Assembly: GCA_020633495.1 (NCBI GenBank)
Contig: JACKDR010000008.1
Coordinates: 124,001 to 188,000, forward strand
Length of the DNA stretch: 64,000 nucleotides
Source: Kofleriaceae bacterium
GTDB taxonomy: Bacteria > Myxococcota_A > Polyangia > Haliangiales > Haliangiaceae
Direction: 5' to 3'
Part shown: one piece after another, positions 10,483-25,549 of the stretch
Layout of the letters: each line of letters opens with the position of its first letter
How positions within the stretch are numbered: position 1 is the first letter of the stretch
Position numbers and translations under genes: made by a program
The notes under the pieces: generated by a model
Databases searched by the model: none
What the model saw: the letters and a program-made list of their open reading frames with translations, nothing else
Told to the model about the DNA's origin: nothing

Positions 10483-10704
10483 GGCCTGACACCACTCACC
10501 CCGAGCTTGTCGAGGGGGCGGGCACCGGTGCGCCGCCGAGACCGCATCGATCCACCCCCTCTCGACTACGCCCTCGCGGCTGCGCCGCTCGGGCTCCGCT
10601 CGAGGTGAGCGAGACGACGCGGCCCGTGCAACCTCACCCCGGTTCGTCTTGCAGCAGACCTCCGGCCTCGTCGGTCGAACGCTCCGGGTGAGCGAGGTCG
10701 GGAG
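10483..10704 (-). repeat. dispersed intergenic repeat, copy A
   Basis: Read on the minus strand, this non-coding stretch matches 52953-53200 block by block. The shared blocks are GAACCGGG with its flanks, the segment CTCGAGCGGAGCCCGAGCGG, a GCGCACCGGTGCCCGCCCCC block, and the end GGTGAGT...TGTCAGGCC. It fills almost the whole gap between tatC copy 2 and the next gene. Confidence 0.75.
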
Positions 10705-10727
10705 ATGCGCTGATCCGCTGATCCGCG

Positions 10728-12037
10728 CTAGCCCTGGCCGCGCTGCAGGCGCGCGGTCAGGCCGTCCCAGTCGATCTTGCGGAACCACACGAACGCGGCG
10801 CCGCCGGCGACCAGCGCCCAGATCACCATCGAGCCCATCGCGATGCTGCGCTTGCGATCCTGCTTGCGCGCCAGCTGCCGGGTGCGGAACGCGTCGAGGT
10901 CGTTCCACTCGTCGACGCTGATCACCGAGGCCTGGCGGGTCCGGACGTCGTTGTCGACGGCGGCGAACGCGCCGTCCTCGCGCATGCTGGCGACCACGTG
11001 CGCGGGCACGAAGCCGATGAGGATCGCGGCGACGACGCCGGCGGCGAGCCGGAAGCGCGCGTCGCCGACGACGCCGGCGAGGCCCGGGCGGCGCGGCGGC
11101 GCCGGCGCGGCGTCCTCGGAGGCGGCGACCGCGCCGCGCCCGGGCTGCAGCTCCGCTGGCGGCGGCGCCATCGTCGAGGTGGCTGGGCCGTCGCCGGCCC
11201 GGCTGCGCCGGGTGTCGACGACGACGTCGAGCTCGGGGACGGCGTCGGCGTCCGGCGGCGCGAACAGATCCGCGGGGGCCCGTGCCCGCCGCCGCCGCCG
11301 GCCGCGCCGCCGTCCCCGTCGGGCGCGATCGACAGCGCGCCGCCGAAGCTCGCCGGCAGCGCGGCCTCGGACGGGGCGAAGCTGGCGGCGCCCGGCGTCG
11401 AGCTCGGGCCCTCGTCGGCGCCGTCGAGCAGCGACAGCGAGAACTCACCGGACGCGCCGTCGCCGAGCGCGCCGAGGTCCGCGGCCTGGGCCGGGGCGCC
11501 GAACGCGGCGGCGAGCCCGGTCGTGTACTCGGCGGGCTTGGGCGCCGCCGGACGGTCGCCCAGGGGCGACGCCGGGGCCGGGCGCGCCGGCGCGACCGCG
11601 CCGGCGAACGGTGACATCGCCGGCGCCGACGGCCGTGACGGCGGCGGCAGCGCCGACGACGACGGCTTCGACGGCGCCGCCGGCAGCACCGACGACGACG
11701 GCTTCGACGGCGCCGCCGGCAGTGACGACGGCGACGGCCGCGGCGGCGCGGCGGCGGGCGCGGCCGCGTGCGCGGTCGCCGCCATGCGCAGCATCTCCTC
11801 GCCGCTGTCGGCGTCGACGATCGCGCACACCGCGCCGAGCGCCTCGAGATCGTCGGCGAAGGCCTCGGCGGTGGCGAGCTCGACGCCGGCCTTGACCCGC
11901 AGGCGGCCGGCGGCGAGGCGGGTCTCGAGCTGCGCGGCCGGCAGGCCGTAGCGCGCGGCCACCGCGGCGGCGAGCTCGCGCACGGCGGCGGCGCCGTCGC
12001 GCTGGGGTCGCTCGATGAAGACGTGGTACCCGGCCAC
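10728..12037 (-). CDS. membrane protein of unknown function, frameshifted
   Basis: Two overlapping minus-strand frames make one protein if a base is restored near 11272-11284, in a run reading GGGGGCCC on the plus strand. The total length of 1310 nt is one short of a multiple of three. The restored product would be about 436 residues. It has an N-terminal alpha/beta domain beginning GYHVFIERP (about residues 1-80), a long Ala/Pro/Ser-rich low-complexity linker, and two hydrophobic helices in the C-terminal part (VVAAILIGFVPAHVV and MGSMVIWALVAGGAAF). The start is GTG 12037. I do not recognise the family. Sequencing error is more likely than decay because both halves keep normal codon use. Confidence 0.6.
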
Positions 12038-12635
12038 GGTCAGCCGATGTCGATCACGATGACGTGGCTGCCGGCGGGCCGCTCGCGCTCGCGTTCGCGC
12101 TCGCGCTCGTCGTCACCGTCGTCATCGCCGTCGCCCTGCCACGACGGATGCAACGGGCGGTGCGTCCGGCGAGACGGCGACTCGAGGGGGAGCCGCAGCG
12201 CCTCCGGTTCCCATGGGCGATCTGGCCTCGATGGGGCGGACATCGGCCCGAATTCTAGCAGACCCGGAGCAGATGGCGCCAAAGAGCCGCGAACCGGGCA
12301 GATCCGGATCTGCTCCCGGGCCGCTCCGGAGGGCCCGGGAAGTTGCAGCGGGCAAACGATGACCATTAACGTATGGTCATGTACTTCGGCAACTCGTCGC
12401 GCACCTCGCGTTTGAGTCTGCGGTCTTCCCACGACCGGGTTCGGGTACGGATCGGGGTCAGCCACCGGGAGGTCCCCTCCTCGTGGAACGCCCCGAGCAA
12501 GGACGTCGACCCACCCCCGTCCCGGGGCAAGTCCAAGCGCAAGGGCAACCGCTAGCCCGGCGGCCGGCGGCCCGGGGGGCCGGCGGCGTGTCAGCCGGAG
12601 CATGTCGACGTCGGGGCGCCGCGCGCGCCCGGCCG
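12038..12635. other. 598-bp gap with two competing small ORFs and a palindrome
   Basis: Two 60-codon frames overlap on opposite strands: plus 12373-12555 (basic tail RGKSKRKGNR) and minus 12366-12548 (ending DELPKYMTIR). Both have G/C-rich third positions and I cannot choose between them. GCAGATCCGGATCTGC (12298-12313) is a perfect 16-bp palindrome that could be an operator or hairpin. A GC-only inverted run after 12555 may end transcription. Nothing else convincing is visible. Confidence 0.3.
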
Positions 12636-15140
<2,505 letters not shown>

Positions 15141-15236
15141 GGTCCGACGGGGTCGGACGGCTCGTCGAGCTTACCAGGGCCCACCGCGCCGCGCTCCTGC
15201 CACGCTCGCGGTCGTGCAGGCCGGCGCGGTCGGCGC

Positions 15237-15998
15237 TCAGTCGTCGTCGGGGATCGGGTCGCCGCTGGCGGTCTCGGTGGTGACGTCCCTGCCATCGCGC
15301 ATGCGGTCGATCACGGCCTGCTCGTAGTCGGCCTCGGTGAAGAGGCCGCGCGCGACCAGCAGGTCGACCAGGGCCTGGACCCGGACCGCGACGTCGGCCT
15401 CGTCGGACACCGAGTGGAACGGCACGGTCGCCGGCGAGGTCAGGGCGGTGTCGTCGCCGACCGGCCGCGCCGGGCCGGGGGCGCGGGCGTGGCGCTGGGT
15501 CGTGACCCGGACGCCGTCGCCGAACGGGCGCCGGCGCGGCGTCACCTGGGTGGTGAAGGCGCGCAGCCCCTGCTCGATCAGCTCCTCGATCGCCGACAGC
15601 GGCAGCACCGAGACGTCGAGCTCGACGCCGGCGACGTGCTCGACCTCGGTGAAGGCCGCGGCGTCGGAGGGGTCGGCCATCGCGACCCGCAGGACGCGGT
15701 GGCGCCCGGCGGCGCCGACGACGACCTGGACCGGCAGGACCCGGTGGCGGCGGCACAGGTCGCCGGGGACCATGCGCAGGGCGTCGGCGTCGGGCCGGAC
15801 CGTGCCGGGGTCCAGGCTCGGCACCCGGGTCTGCTTGCGGATCGCGGCCAAGAGCGCCAGCTCGTCGACGCCGCCGTCGCGGACCAGCGCCACCACCAGG
15901 GGCACGCCGCGCTGCTCGGCGACCCTGGCGACGCGCGCGATGTCGGCCCGGGTCACCAGGCCGGCGTCGATGGCGATCTCTGCGAGCGGCTTCGGCAA
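15237..15998 (-). CDS. stand-alone MshEN (GspE N-terminal) domain protein
   Basis: The N-terminal ~145 residues resemble the MshEN/GspE N-terminal domain. Two helical repeats (AEIAIDAGLVTRADIARV and the DELALLAAIRKQ segment) are followed by an alpha/beta unit with RHRVLPVQVV and LRVAMADPSD, the usual LxVAxxDP signature. The ATPase part of GspE/PilB is absent. In this family the tandem repeats can bind cyclic di-GMP, but the repeats here are divergent. The tail is Arg/Pro rich, then acidic. The start is TTG 15998 with only a weak upstream AGG. It lies next to the kinase on the same strand. Confidence 0.7.
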   Translation of the reverse strand: MPKPLAEIAIDAGLVTRADIARVARVAEQRGVPLVVALVRDGGVDELALLAAIRKQTRVPSLDPGTVRPDADALRMVPGDLCRRHRVLPVQVVVGAAGRHRVLRVAMADPSDAAAFTEVEHVAGVELDVSVLPLSAIEELIEQGLRAFTTQVTPRRRPFGDGVRVTTQRHARAPGPARPVGDDTALTSPATVPFHSVSDEADVAVRVQALVDLLVARGLFTEADYEQAVIDRMRDGRDVTTETASGDPIPDDD

Positions 15999-16028
15999 CC
16001 TCGACTGTCCCGACTCCGGTCCCGGGGG

Positions 16029-16102
<74 letters not shown>

Positions 16103-16230
16103 GCGGCACCTTTCATACCGGGGCGCGATTGCCGGCGCAAGCCCGGAAGGAGACTCGGAATGCTTGGTCTTCCCTCGCCCGGGCGGTTCGGGTAGGGTCC
16201 CCCGGTCCGCAGTATCGGACCTGGATCGAC

Positions 16231-18117
<1,887 letters not shown>

Positions 18118-18134
18118 CGCGCCACGGAGCTGCC

Positions 18135-19181
<1,047 letters not shown>

Positions 19182-19200
19182 CCGCGGCGCGGCGACGCCG

Positions 19201-19314
19201 ACGCCGACCACGGGCCGGGGCCTCCCCCTCGGCCCGTTCGCGTTTTCGGCGGCGGGCGGCGCGGGCGCTACGGCGTCGGCACGCCGCTGGTGACCTTGAG
19301 GCCGACGATGCCGG
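19201..19314. repeat. left direct repeat of the sugE-associated insert, with terminator
   Basis: This 114-bp stretch repeats at 20240-20346. The last 47 bp (19268-19314) are identical to 20300-20346. In sugE orientation they equal its last 14-15 codons plus the stop. The first 37 bp differ at one position and contain a GGGCCG...CGGCCC stem-loop followed by a T-run (near 19243-19246), a likely terminator for korB. The coding remnant here has no start. Confidence 0.85.
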
Positions 19315-19515
19315 TATCGCCGCGCCGCGCGCGGCGATGCCGCATCGGGTGCTCTCGCCATGATCTTTCGAGGCGACGAGATCGGGATCTTCCGCAGGAA
19401 TGTCCGCAACCTGGAGAACCCTTACGCACCGCATCAAGGAAGATCTTCTGATGCTACCCCTTGCGTCCGAGGTCCCGCGACCTACTATCGGTAGCGTCGT
19501 TTGCGGCTCAAAGAG

Positions 19516-19546
19516 AAAGCCCGGCAGGGTGGGCCTGCCGGGCTTT
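19516..19546 (+). terminator. strong intrinsic-type hairpin inside the insert
   Basis: AAAGCCCGGCAGG and CCTGCCGGGCTTT form a perfect 13-bp stem with a 5-nt loop. The flanking A and T runs would allow termination in both directions. It lies just upstream of the insert's gene and could insulate it from korB transcription. Confidence 0.75.
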
Positions 19547-19583
19547 GTTCACCCTCTGGCCGTTGCCGACCATCGAGTTCCCA

Positions 19584-20192
19584 GTGACCAACGTACACGC
19601 CATCAACAGCCCCGACAAGACCACCATCGACGCGGTTCTCCACTTCGTTACCGAGATGGGGAAGCGCGGAGAGTACTCCGCCAACACGGCCCGACTTCTC
19701 AACAACGCGGTGACTCAGCTCGTCTCGATCCTCGCCGATGACGAGTCCAGGAATCCACTGAACCTTCTGCCCATGGTCGAGGACCTCGGGCGCCGGTGGG
19801 GCGTTCGCAACAGCGCGAAGCCCGAAACGATCGCGACCTACGTCCAGAGGTCGCGGAGGGCGCTAACGGACTTCATCGCCTATCAGGAGGATCCGGCGTC
19901 ATTCCGGGGCACGAAGCGGGCACCGAAGGGCAAGGATCGTCGCCCCTCGGAGGAAGAGAAGAAGCCGCTGCGTACGACAGCGCCGGCCCTTCCGCCCGCG
20001 CCGAGCGCAAATTCGAAAGTGGCGGCAGACGAGGTGCGGACGTTCCCTCTGCCGGACGGTCGGAGCATCAAGTTCAGCATCCCGCTCGACGTCAAGCGCG
20101 ACGAGCTCGCGAAGTACATGCTGCACATCCTCCCGCTCGCAGTGGACTTCAGCCCCGATGACGTCCAGCTGTTCCGCATGTCCGAGCGCTAG
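19584..20192 (+). CDS. accessory protein of unknown function inside the insert
   Basis: The 202-residue product (start GTG 19584, MTNVHAINSP) has an N-terminal helical region of about 115 residues with PETIATYVQRSRRALTDFIA, loosely like the helical DNA-binding arm of recombinases. A basic linker (KRAPKGKDRRP) follows, then a small C-terminal unit beginning FPLPDGRSIKFSIPL. I do not recognise a family and there is no catalytic signature. By eye about one codon in five ends in A or T, against only a few per cent in neighbours, so it is probably acquired. An in-frame TTG at 19461 is an alternative start, but it would place the terminator hairpin inside the gene. Confidence 0.65.
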   Translation: MTNVHAINSPDKTTIDAVLHFVTEMGKRGEYSANTARLLNNAVTQLVSILADDESRNPLNLLPMVEDLGRRWGVRNSAKPETIATYVQRSRRALTDFIAYQEDPASFRGTKRAPKGKDRRPSEEEKKPLRTTAPALPPAPSANSKVAADEVRTFPLPDGRSIKFSIPLDVKRDELAKYMLHILPLAVDFSPDDVQLFRMSER

Positions 20193-20239
20193 CGAGACTG
20201 AGTGCGTCTGAAGCTGCACGCACACGTGCACATCCGAGC

Positions 20240-20346
20240 ACGCCGACCACGGGCCGGGGCCTCCGCCTCGGCCCGTCTCGCGTTTCGGACGGCGGTGGCC
20301 TACGGCGTCGGCACGCCGCTGGTGACCTTGAGGCCGACGATGCCGG
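20240..20346. repeat. right direct repeat, including the sugE 3' end and terminator
   Basis: This copy contains the functional end of sugE (20300-20346) and a GGGCCG...CGGCCC stem-loop just beyond its stop. It matches 19201-19314 with a 47-bp identical core. Confidence 0.85.
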
Positions 20347-20629
20347 CGACCAGCAGCACCAGGCTGACCAGCCGCGCCGCGGTGGCCGGCTCGCCATAGA
20401 CGACGATCCCGAGCAGCGCCGCGCCGAGCGCGCCGATGCCGACCCAGACCGCGTACGCGGTGCCGATCGGGATGTCGCGCGCCGCGTAGGTCAGCATGAC
20501 CATGCTCGCGATCATCCCCGCCAGCGTCAGCACCGCCGGCACCGGCCGGCTGAACCCGTGCGACGCCTTGAGCCCGATCGCCCAGCCCGCCTCGAGCAGC
20601 CCGGACACGAACACCAGGAACCACGCCAT
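20300..20629 (-). CDS. sugE: SMR-family guanidinium exporter (SugE/Gdx)
   Basis: The 109-residue four-helix protein matches the SugE/Gdx branch of the small multidrug resistance family. It has the first-helix motif SGLLEAGWAIGLKASHGF with the central Glu13, the GTAYAVWVGIGA signature, and the last helix GIVGLKV. Members export guanidinium in exchange for protons as antiparallel dimers. It is an intact single gene on the minus strand. Its last 14-15 codons are duplicated beyond a foreign insert. No guanidine riboswitch is evident upstream, where a 71-bp hairpin repeat array begins instead. Confidence 0.93.
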   Translation of the reverse strand: MAWFLVFVSGLLEAGWAIGLKASHGFSRPVPAVLTLAGMIASMVMLTYAARDIPIGTAYAVWVGIGALGAALLGIVVYGEPATAARLVSLVLLVAGIVGLKVTSGVPTP

Positions 20630-20649
20630 GGCGGCGACCCTACCAGACG

Positions 20650-20832
20650 CTTCGACGATCCTCGAAGTCGGGTGTCAGCCACCCGGATGGTGTCCAGGAT
20701 CCGGACGCTCCCGCCGCTCGCTTCGACGATCCTCGAAGTCGGGTGTCAGCCACCCGGATGGTGTCCAGGATCCGGACGCTCCCGCCGCTCGCTTCGACGA
20801 TCCTCGAAGTCGGGTGTCAGCCACCCGGATCG
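20650..20832. repeat. 71-bp tandem repeat of nested hairpins, 2.6 copies
   Basis: Units begin at 20650, 20721 and 20792, and the third is cut at about 20832. Each contains CTTCGA/TCGAAG arms, a GGGTGTCAGCCACCC hairpin and a GTCCAGGATCCGGAC hairpin. The rest of the 371-bp gap to the next gene (to 21000) shows nothing but a possible TATACG box at 20988-20993. Confidence 0.95.
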
Positions 20833-21000
20833 GACGGTCCCGGTGTCGCGTCCGGGGCACGGGTGTGGACCGCGGTGGACGGCGGCCAGGCGGGGCTGTG
20901 GCGACGGCGCCACCGTGAGGCCGCGGCGCCGCGCCGGGCGCGCCGACGCGCCAGCACGAGTTGGGCCCGGCGACCGCGAACGTGGGATATACGAGCGGCG

Positions 21001-22434
21001 ATGACCCGCTTCGCCCGCCTCCCCGTCGCCATCCTCGCCGTGGCCGCCGCGGCCGCGTCCACGTCGTGCACCATCGGCGCGCCGCCCGGCTTCTCGAGCG
21101 GCGACAGCTGGTCGTTCCCGCTGGTCGGCGCGCTCGAGGGCGGCCAGCTGCTCGCCCCGGTCGTCATCCAGGGCCAGGGCCCGTACCTGTTCCTGATCGA
21201 CCCCGACGCGCCGGTGTCGATCCTCGACGGCGCGCTCGCCAACGAGCTCGACCTGCACACCGCGATCGGGCCGACCCTGGTCGACGAGACCGACACGCTG
21301 CGCACCACCAAGACCGCCGAGGTGCTGCGCATCCAGCTCGGCAACCTCACCGTCAAGAACCGCGTCTTCATGATGTCGGACGTCGGCACGTACAACGTCG
21401 CCGGCCGCCAGGTCCGCGGCGTCATCGGCCGCGACGTCCTCGCCGACTCGCTGGTCTTCGGCTTCGACCGCGACCGCGGCATGGGCTACGTCGCGACCCA
21501 GCAGGGCTTCACGCCCGGCGCCGGCGCGACCCGCCTGGGCTACGAGCTGCGCAAGATCCGCATCGAGAGCGGCATCCGTCCGGTCAGCCGCCGCCTGGTC
21601 CACGCCCGCGTCGGCGGCGCCGACGTCGTCCTGCACGTCGACCTCGGCGAGATCCCCAGCCAGCTGCGCGAGAAGAAGTGGAGCGCCGCCGGCCTGGCGC
21701 CGATCGCCGTGACCCGGGCCCTGGTCGACGAGGCCGGCACCCGCCGCGAGGTCGATCACGGCGCGGTCGCCAGCGACGTCGCCGTCGACGGCGTCGCCGC
21801 CCGTGACGTCCTGTTCGTGCCGTTCGCCGACAAGCGCTGGGACGAGACCGACTACGACGGCACCCTCGGCCTCGGCTTCTTCGCCGACGACACCGTCTGG
21901 ATCAACTTCGACAAGAACGCGCTCTACGTCGAGCCGCGCTCCACCGAGGACCTCACCCGGGCCCGGATCGATCGCTGGGGCGCCGCGGCGCTGAGCGCGT
22001 GCACCGACCCGGCGTGCACCCGCGCCGAGATGCTGGTCCCCGAGCCACAGCCGCCCGAGCCGCCCGCCGGCGGCACCGTCGACGCGCCGCCCGCGGATCC
22101 CACCGGCGCCGACGCCGCCGCCAAGCCCGTGCCGCCGCCGCCGCCGCCGCCGCCGCCGTCCAAGCGCGGCGCCCCGCCGCTACTCCACGTCGAGCGTGAC
22201 GCCTCGGTCGCCGACGTCGCCTTCGAGGTCCTGCTCGAGGCCCGCGCCGCCAGCGGCGCGCCCGCCGGGCTGCCGCTGATCGTCGCCGAGTTCCCGCCCG
22301 GCACCACCCAGGTCACCCAGAAGGTCGACGCGCCCTACGTCGGCACCACGTTCAAGGTGCTCGACGTGTCGCCGTTCGTCCGCACCTGCCCGCACGAGGG
22401 CGCCTGCGTCTACCAGCTCAGCGCGGCCAAGTGA
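21001..22434 (+). CDS. lipoprotein with two degenerate aspartyl-protease-like domains
   Basis: The 477-residue product starts with a lipoprotein signal (lipobox ending STSC near residue 22). Two domains then resemble retropepsin-type aspartyl proteases. The first has LFLIDPDAPVSIL and, later, GVIGRDVLAD; the second ends TLGLGFFADDTVWINFD, like the conserved GxxGxxFL region. The catalytic D-T/S-G triad is replaced by D-P-D in the first domain and is not evident in the second, so peptidase activity is doubtful. A Pro-rich linker leads to a small C-terminal beta domain. ATG 21001 gives the correct signal peptide. The stop overlaps the GTG of the next gene. Confidence 0.6.
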   Translation: MTRFARLPVAILAVAAAAASTSCTIGAPPGFSSGDSWSFPLVGALEGGQLLAPVVIQGQGPYLFLIDPDAPVSILDGALANELDLHTAIGPTLVDETDTLRTTKTAEVLRIQLGNLTVKNRVFMMSDVGTYNVAGRQVRGVIGRDVLADSLVFGFDRDRGMGYVATQQGFTPGAGATRLGYELRKIRIESGIRPVSRRLVHARVGGADVVLHVDLGEIPSQLREKKWSAAGLAPIAVTRALVDEAGTRREVDHGAVASDVAVDGVAARDVLFVPFADKRWDETDYDGTLGLGFFADDTVWINFDKNALYVEPRSTEDLTRARIDRWGAAALSACTDPACTRAEMLVPEPQPPEPPAGGTVDAPPADPTGADAAAKPVPPPPPPPPPSKRGAPPLLHVERDASVADVAFEVLLEARAASGAPAGLPLIVAEFPPGTTQVTQKVDAPYVGTTFKVLDVSPFVRTCPHEGACVYQLSAAK

Positions 22435-24631
22435 CGCCGCGCCGCGCCGCCCCCACCGTCGCCGCCGCCGTCGCCGTCGCGGCGCTCGCGGCCGGCTGCG
22501 GCCTGCCCGACGGCGACTACTTCGGTCGCGTCCCCGACGTCCGCGATCGCCCGCGCCACCTCCGGCTGTGCAACTCGGGCGAGCCCGAGGGCCTCGACCC
22601 CGCGACGGTGTCGAGCACCACCGCGATGAAGGCGGTCTACGAGCTGTTCGACGGCCTCACCACCTACGACCTCGCCGGCCTGCCCGAGGCCAGCCTCGCC
22701 ACCCGCTGGGACACCTCGGCCGACGTCCGCCGCTTCACCTTCCACATGCACGACCGCGGCCGCTGGTCCAACGGCCGCCCGATCACCGCCGACGACGTCC
22801 GCTACCAGGTCATCCGGGTCCTGCACCCGTCGACCGCGTCGGTCAACGCCGACGGCCTGGCGCCGCTCAAGAACGCCGCGCTCTACAACGCCGGCGCCGC
22901 CCGCCTCGTCCTGCGCGACACCGGCGCGCTGCGCGCCGGCGACGTCGTCGAGGTCCTCGCGGTCGACGGCAAGACCCTCGACGCCTGGCACGCCGCCGGC
23001 GACCGGGTCCCCGACAGCAACCTGCGCCGCGGCAGCCGGCCGCTGGCGCTGCGCGATCGCGGCGCCGCCGTCGCCGACGCCTACGGCCAGGTCCCGCCCG
23101 GCGACGACGTCCAGATCGTCGAGCTGTCCGGCGATCCGCTGCGCCCCGACGCCGACACCTGGGCCTACGTCTACTGGAACCACGGCGACGGCCTCTACGG
23201 CTGGGTCCCGCTCGCCGACCTCGACGTCGCGCCGTTCGACGACGCGGTCTACCGGGTCCGCCGCCGCGCCCCGCGCGACACCCCGGGCGTCGACCTGTCG
23301 CCGGCCGAGCTGACCGCGCCCGATCCGCCGCGCCCCGCCGTCGAGGCCCGCGGCGCCGACCTGATGGCGCTGCCCGAGGTCCTCGGCGTCCGCGTCCCCG
23401 ACCCGTACACGGTCGTCTTCGAGACCTCCAACCCGACGCCGTGGTTCCTCAACCTCAGCGACAACCGCATCCTGCGCCCGACCCCGCGCGAGGCGGTGTC
23501 GCGGCGGCCGCGCCGCTGGACCGACCCCGACACGATCGTGACCTCGGGCCCGATGCACCTGACCGCCTGGTACCAGCGCGATCGCATCGAGCTGACCCGG
23601 TCGCCGACCTACTGGGATCCCGACGAGGTCAAGCTCGACCGCATCACGCTGTACGCGATCGACGATCAATCAGCGGCGACCAACTTCTACTTCGCCGGCG
23701 GCTGCGACGCGGTGTCGTCGAACCAGGTCCCGGCGTCGTACATCCGGGCCCTCGAGGGCCGCTACAAGGACTTCTCGATCGAGCCGTACCTCGGCATCTA
23801 CATGGCGCTGATCCAGACCGAGCAGTTCCCCAACCGCCACCTGCGCCGCGCCCTGTCGTTCGCCGTCGATCGCCGGCCGCTGCCGACGTTCCTGCAGGGC
23901 GGGCAGGTCCCGACCGCGCAGTTCATGCCGGGCACGCCGATCGCCCGGCTGTCCGACGACGATCTGCGGCTGTGCGGGGTCACCCGCGACACCCCGGGCG
24001 TCGCGTCGATCATGATCAGCGGCGAGCTCTGCTACGTGCCGCCGCCCGGGCTCGACTTCGATCCCGAGCGCGCCCGCGCCGAGCTGCAGCTCGCCCGCGA
24101 CGAGATGGGCGCCGACTTCCCGACCCACCTGGTCTATCGCTTCAACCAGGGCGTCGAGGGCCACAAGCTGATCGGCGAGTACCTGCAGCACCAGTGGAAG
24201 GAGATCCTCGGCCTCGACGTCGACCTCGAGGTCCAGGAGTGGAAGACGTTCCTCACCGACACCAAGAACGGCAACTACCAGGTCGCGCGCTTCGCCTGGG
24301 TCGGCAACTTCCCCGACGCCGAGGGTGAGTTCCTGCCGATGTTCCGGTGCGGCAGCCCCAACAACCGCGCCCGCTGGTGCAACCCGGCCTTCGAGGCCGC
24401 GATGGACGCGGCCCAGACGATCCAGGATCGCAAGGCCCGGCTGGTCCAGGTCCGCGAGGCCGAGCGCATCATGATCGAGGACGCGCCGGTGATCCCGCTG
24501 TACGTCTACGTCCAGACCAACCTGCGCAAGCCCTACGTCCGCGACCTCGGCCTCAACCTGATCGACCAGCAGCCGCTGCACCGCGCCTGGCTCGATCCCG
24601 ACTGGCGCGCCCACCGCGACGGGGCGGCGCC

Positions 24632-24635
<4 letters not shown>
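22431..24635 (+). CDS. peptide ABC transporter substrate-binding lipoprotein with SH3b-like insert
   Basis: The 734-residue protein is a family-5 (DppA/OppA-type) binding protein. It has lipobox LAAGC (C23), the N-terminal EPEGLDPATVSSTTAMKAVY, FTFHMHDRGRWSNGRPITADD, and a C-terminal half with the usual RRALSFAVDR segment. It is about 200 residues longer than typical because residues ~157-300 are an insert. Residues 205-262 of the insert look like a bacterial SH3 domain (LALRDRG, VPPGDDVQIVE, GLYGWVPLADL). SH3b domains usually bind cell-wall peptides, so the cargo may be murein-derived; that is inference. GTG 22431 overlaps the upstream stop, and the permease gene overlaps its end. Confidence 0.88.

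Positions 24636-25548
<913 letters not shown>

Positions 25549-25549
<1 letters not shown>

Larger units (their letters stand above)
19315..20239. mobile_element. putative ~0.93-kb integrated element at the 3' end of sugE
   Basis: The segment lies between two direct repeats whose 47-bp core is the 3' end of sugE, the layout left by site-specific integration into a gene end. It carries one gene with foreign codon use and a perfect terminator hairpin. At the left junction a 9-bp inverted repeat ATCGCCGCG/CGCGGCGAT spans 19316-19338. No integrase is present, so it would depend on a helper or be a deletion remnant. Confidence 0.5.

Noticed and set aside
20650..20832. CRISPR array
   Set aside because: The 71-bp units are identical throughout with no variable spacers, and no cas genes are near.
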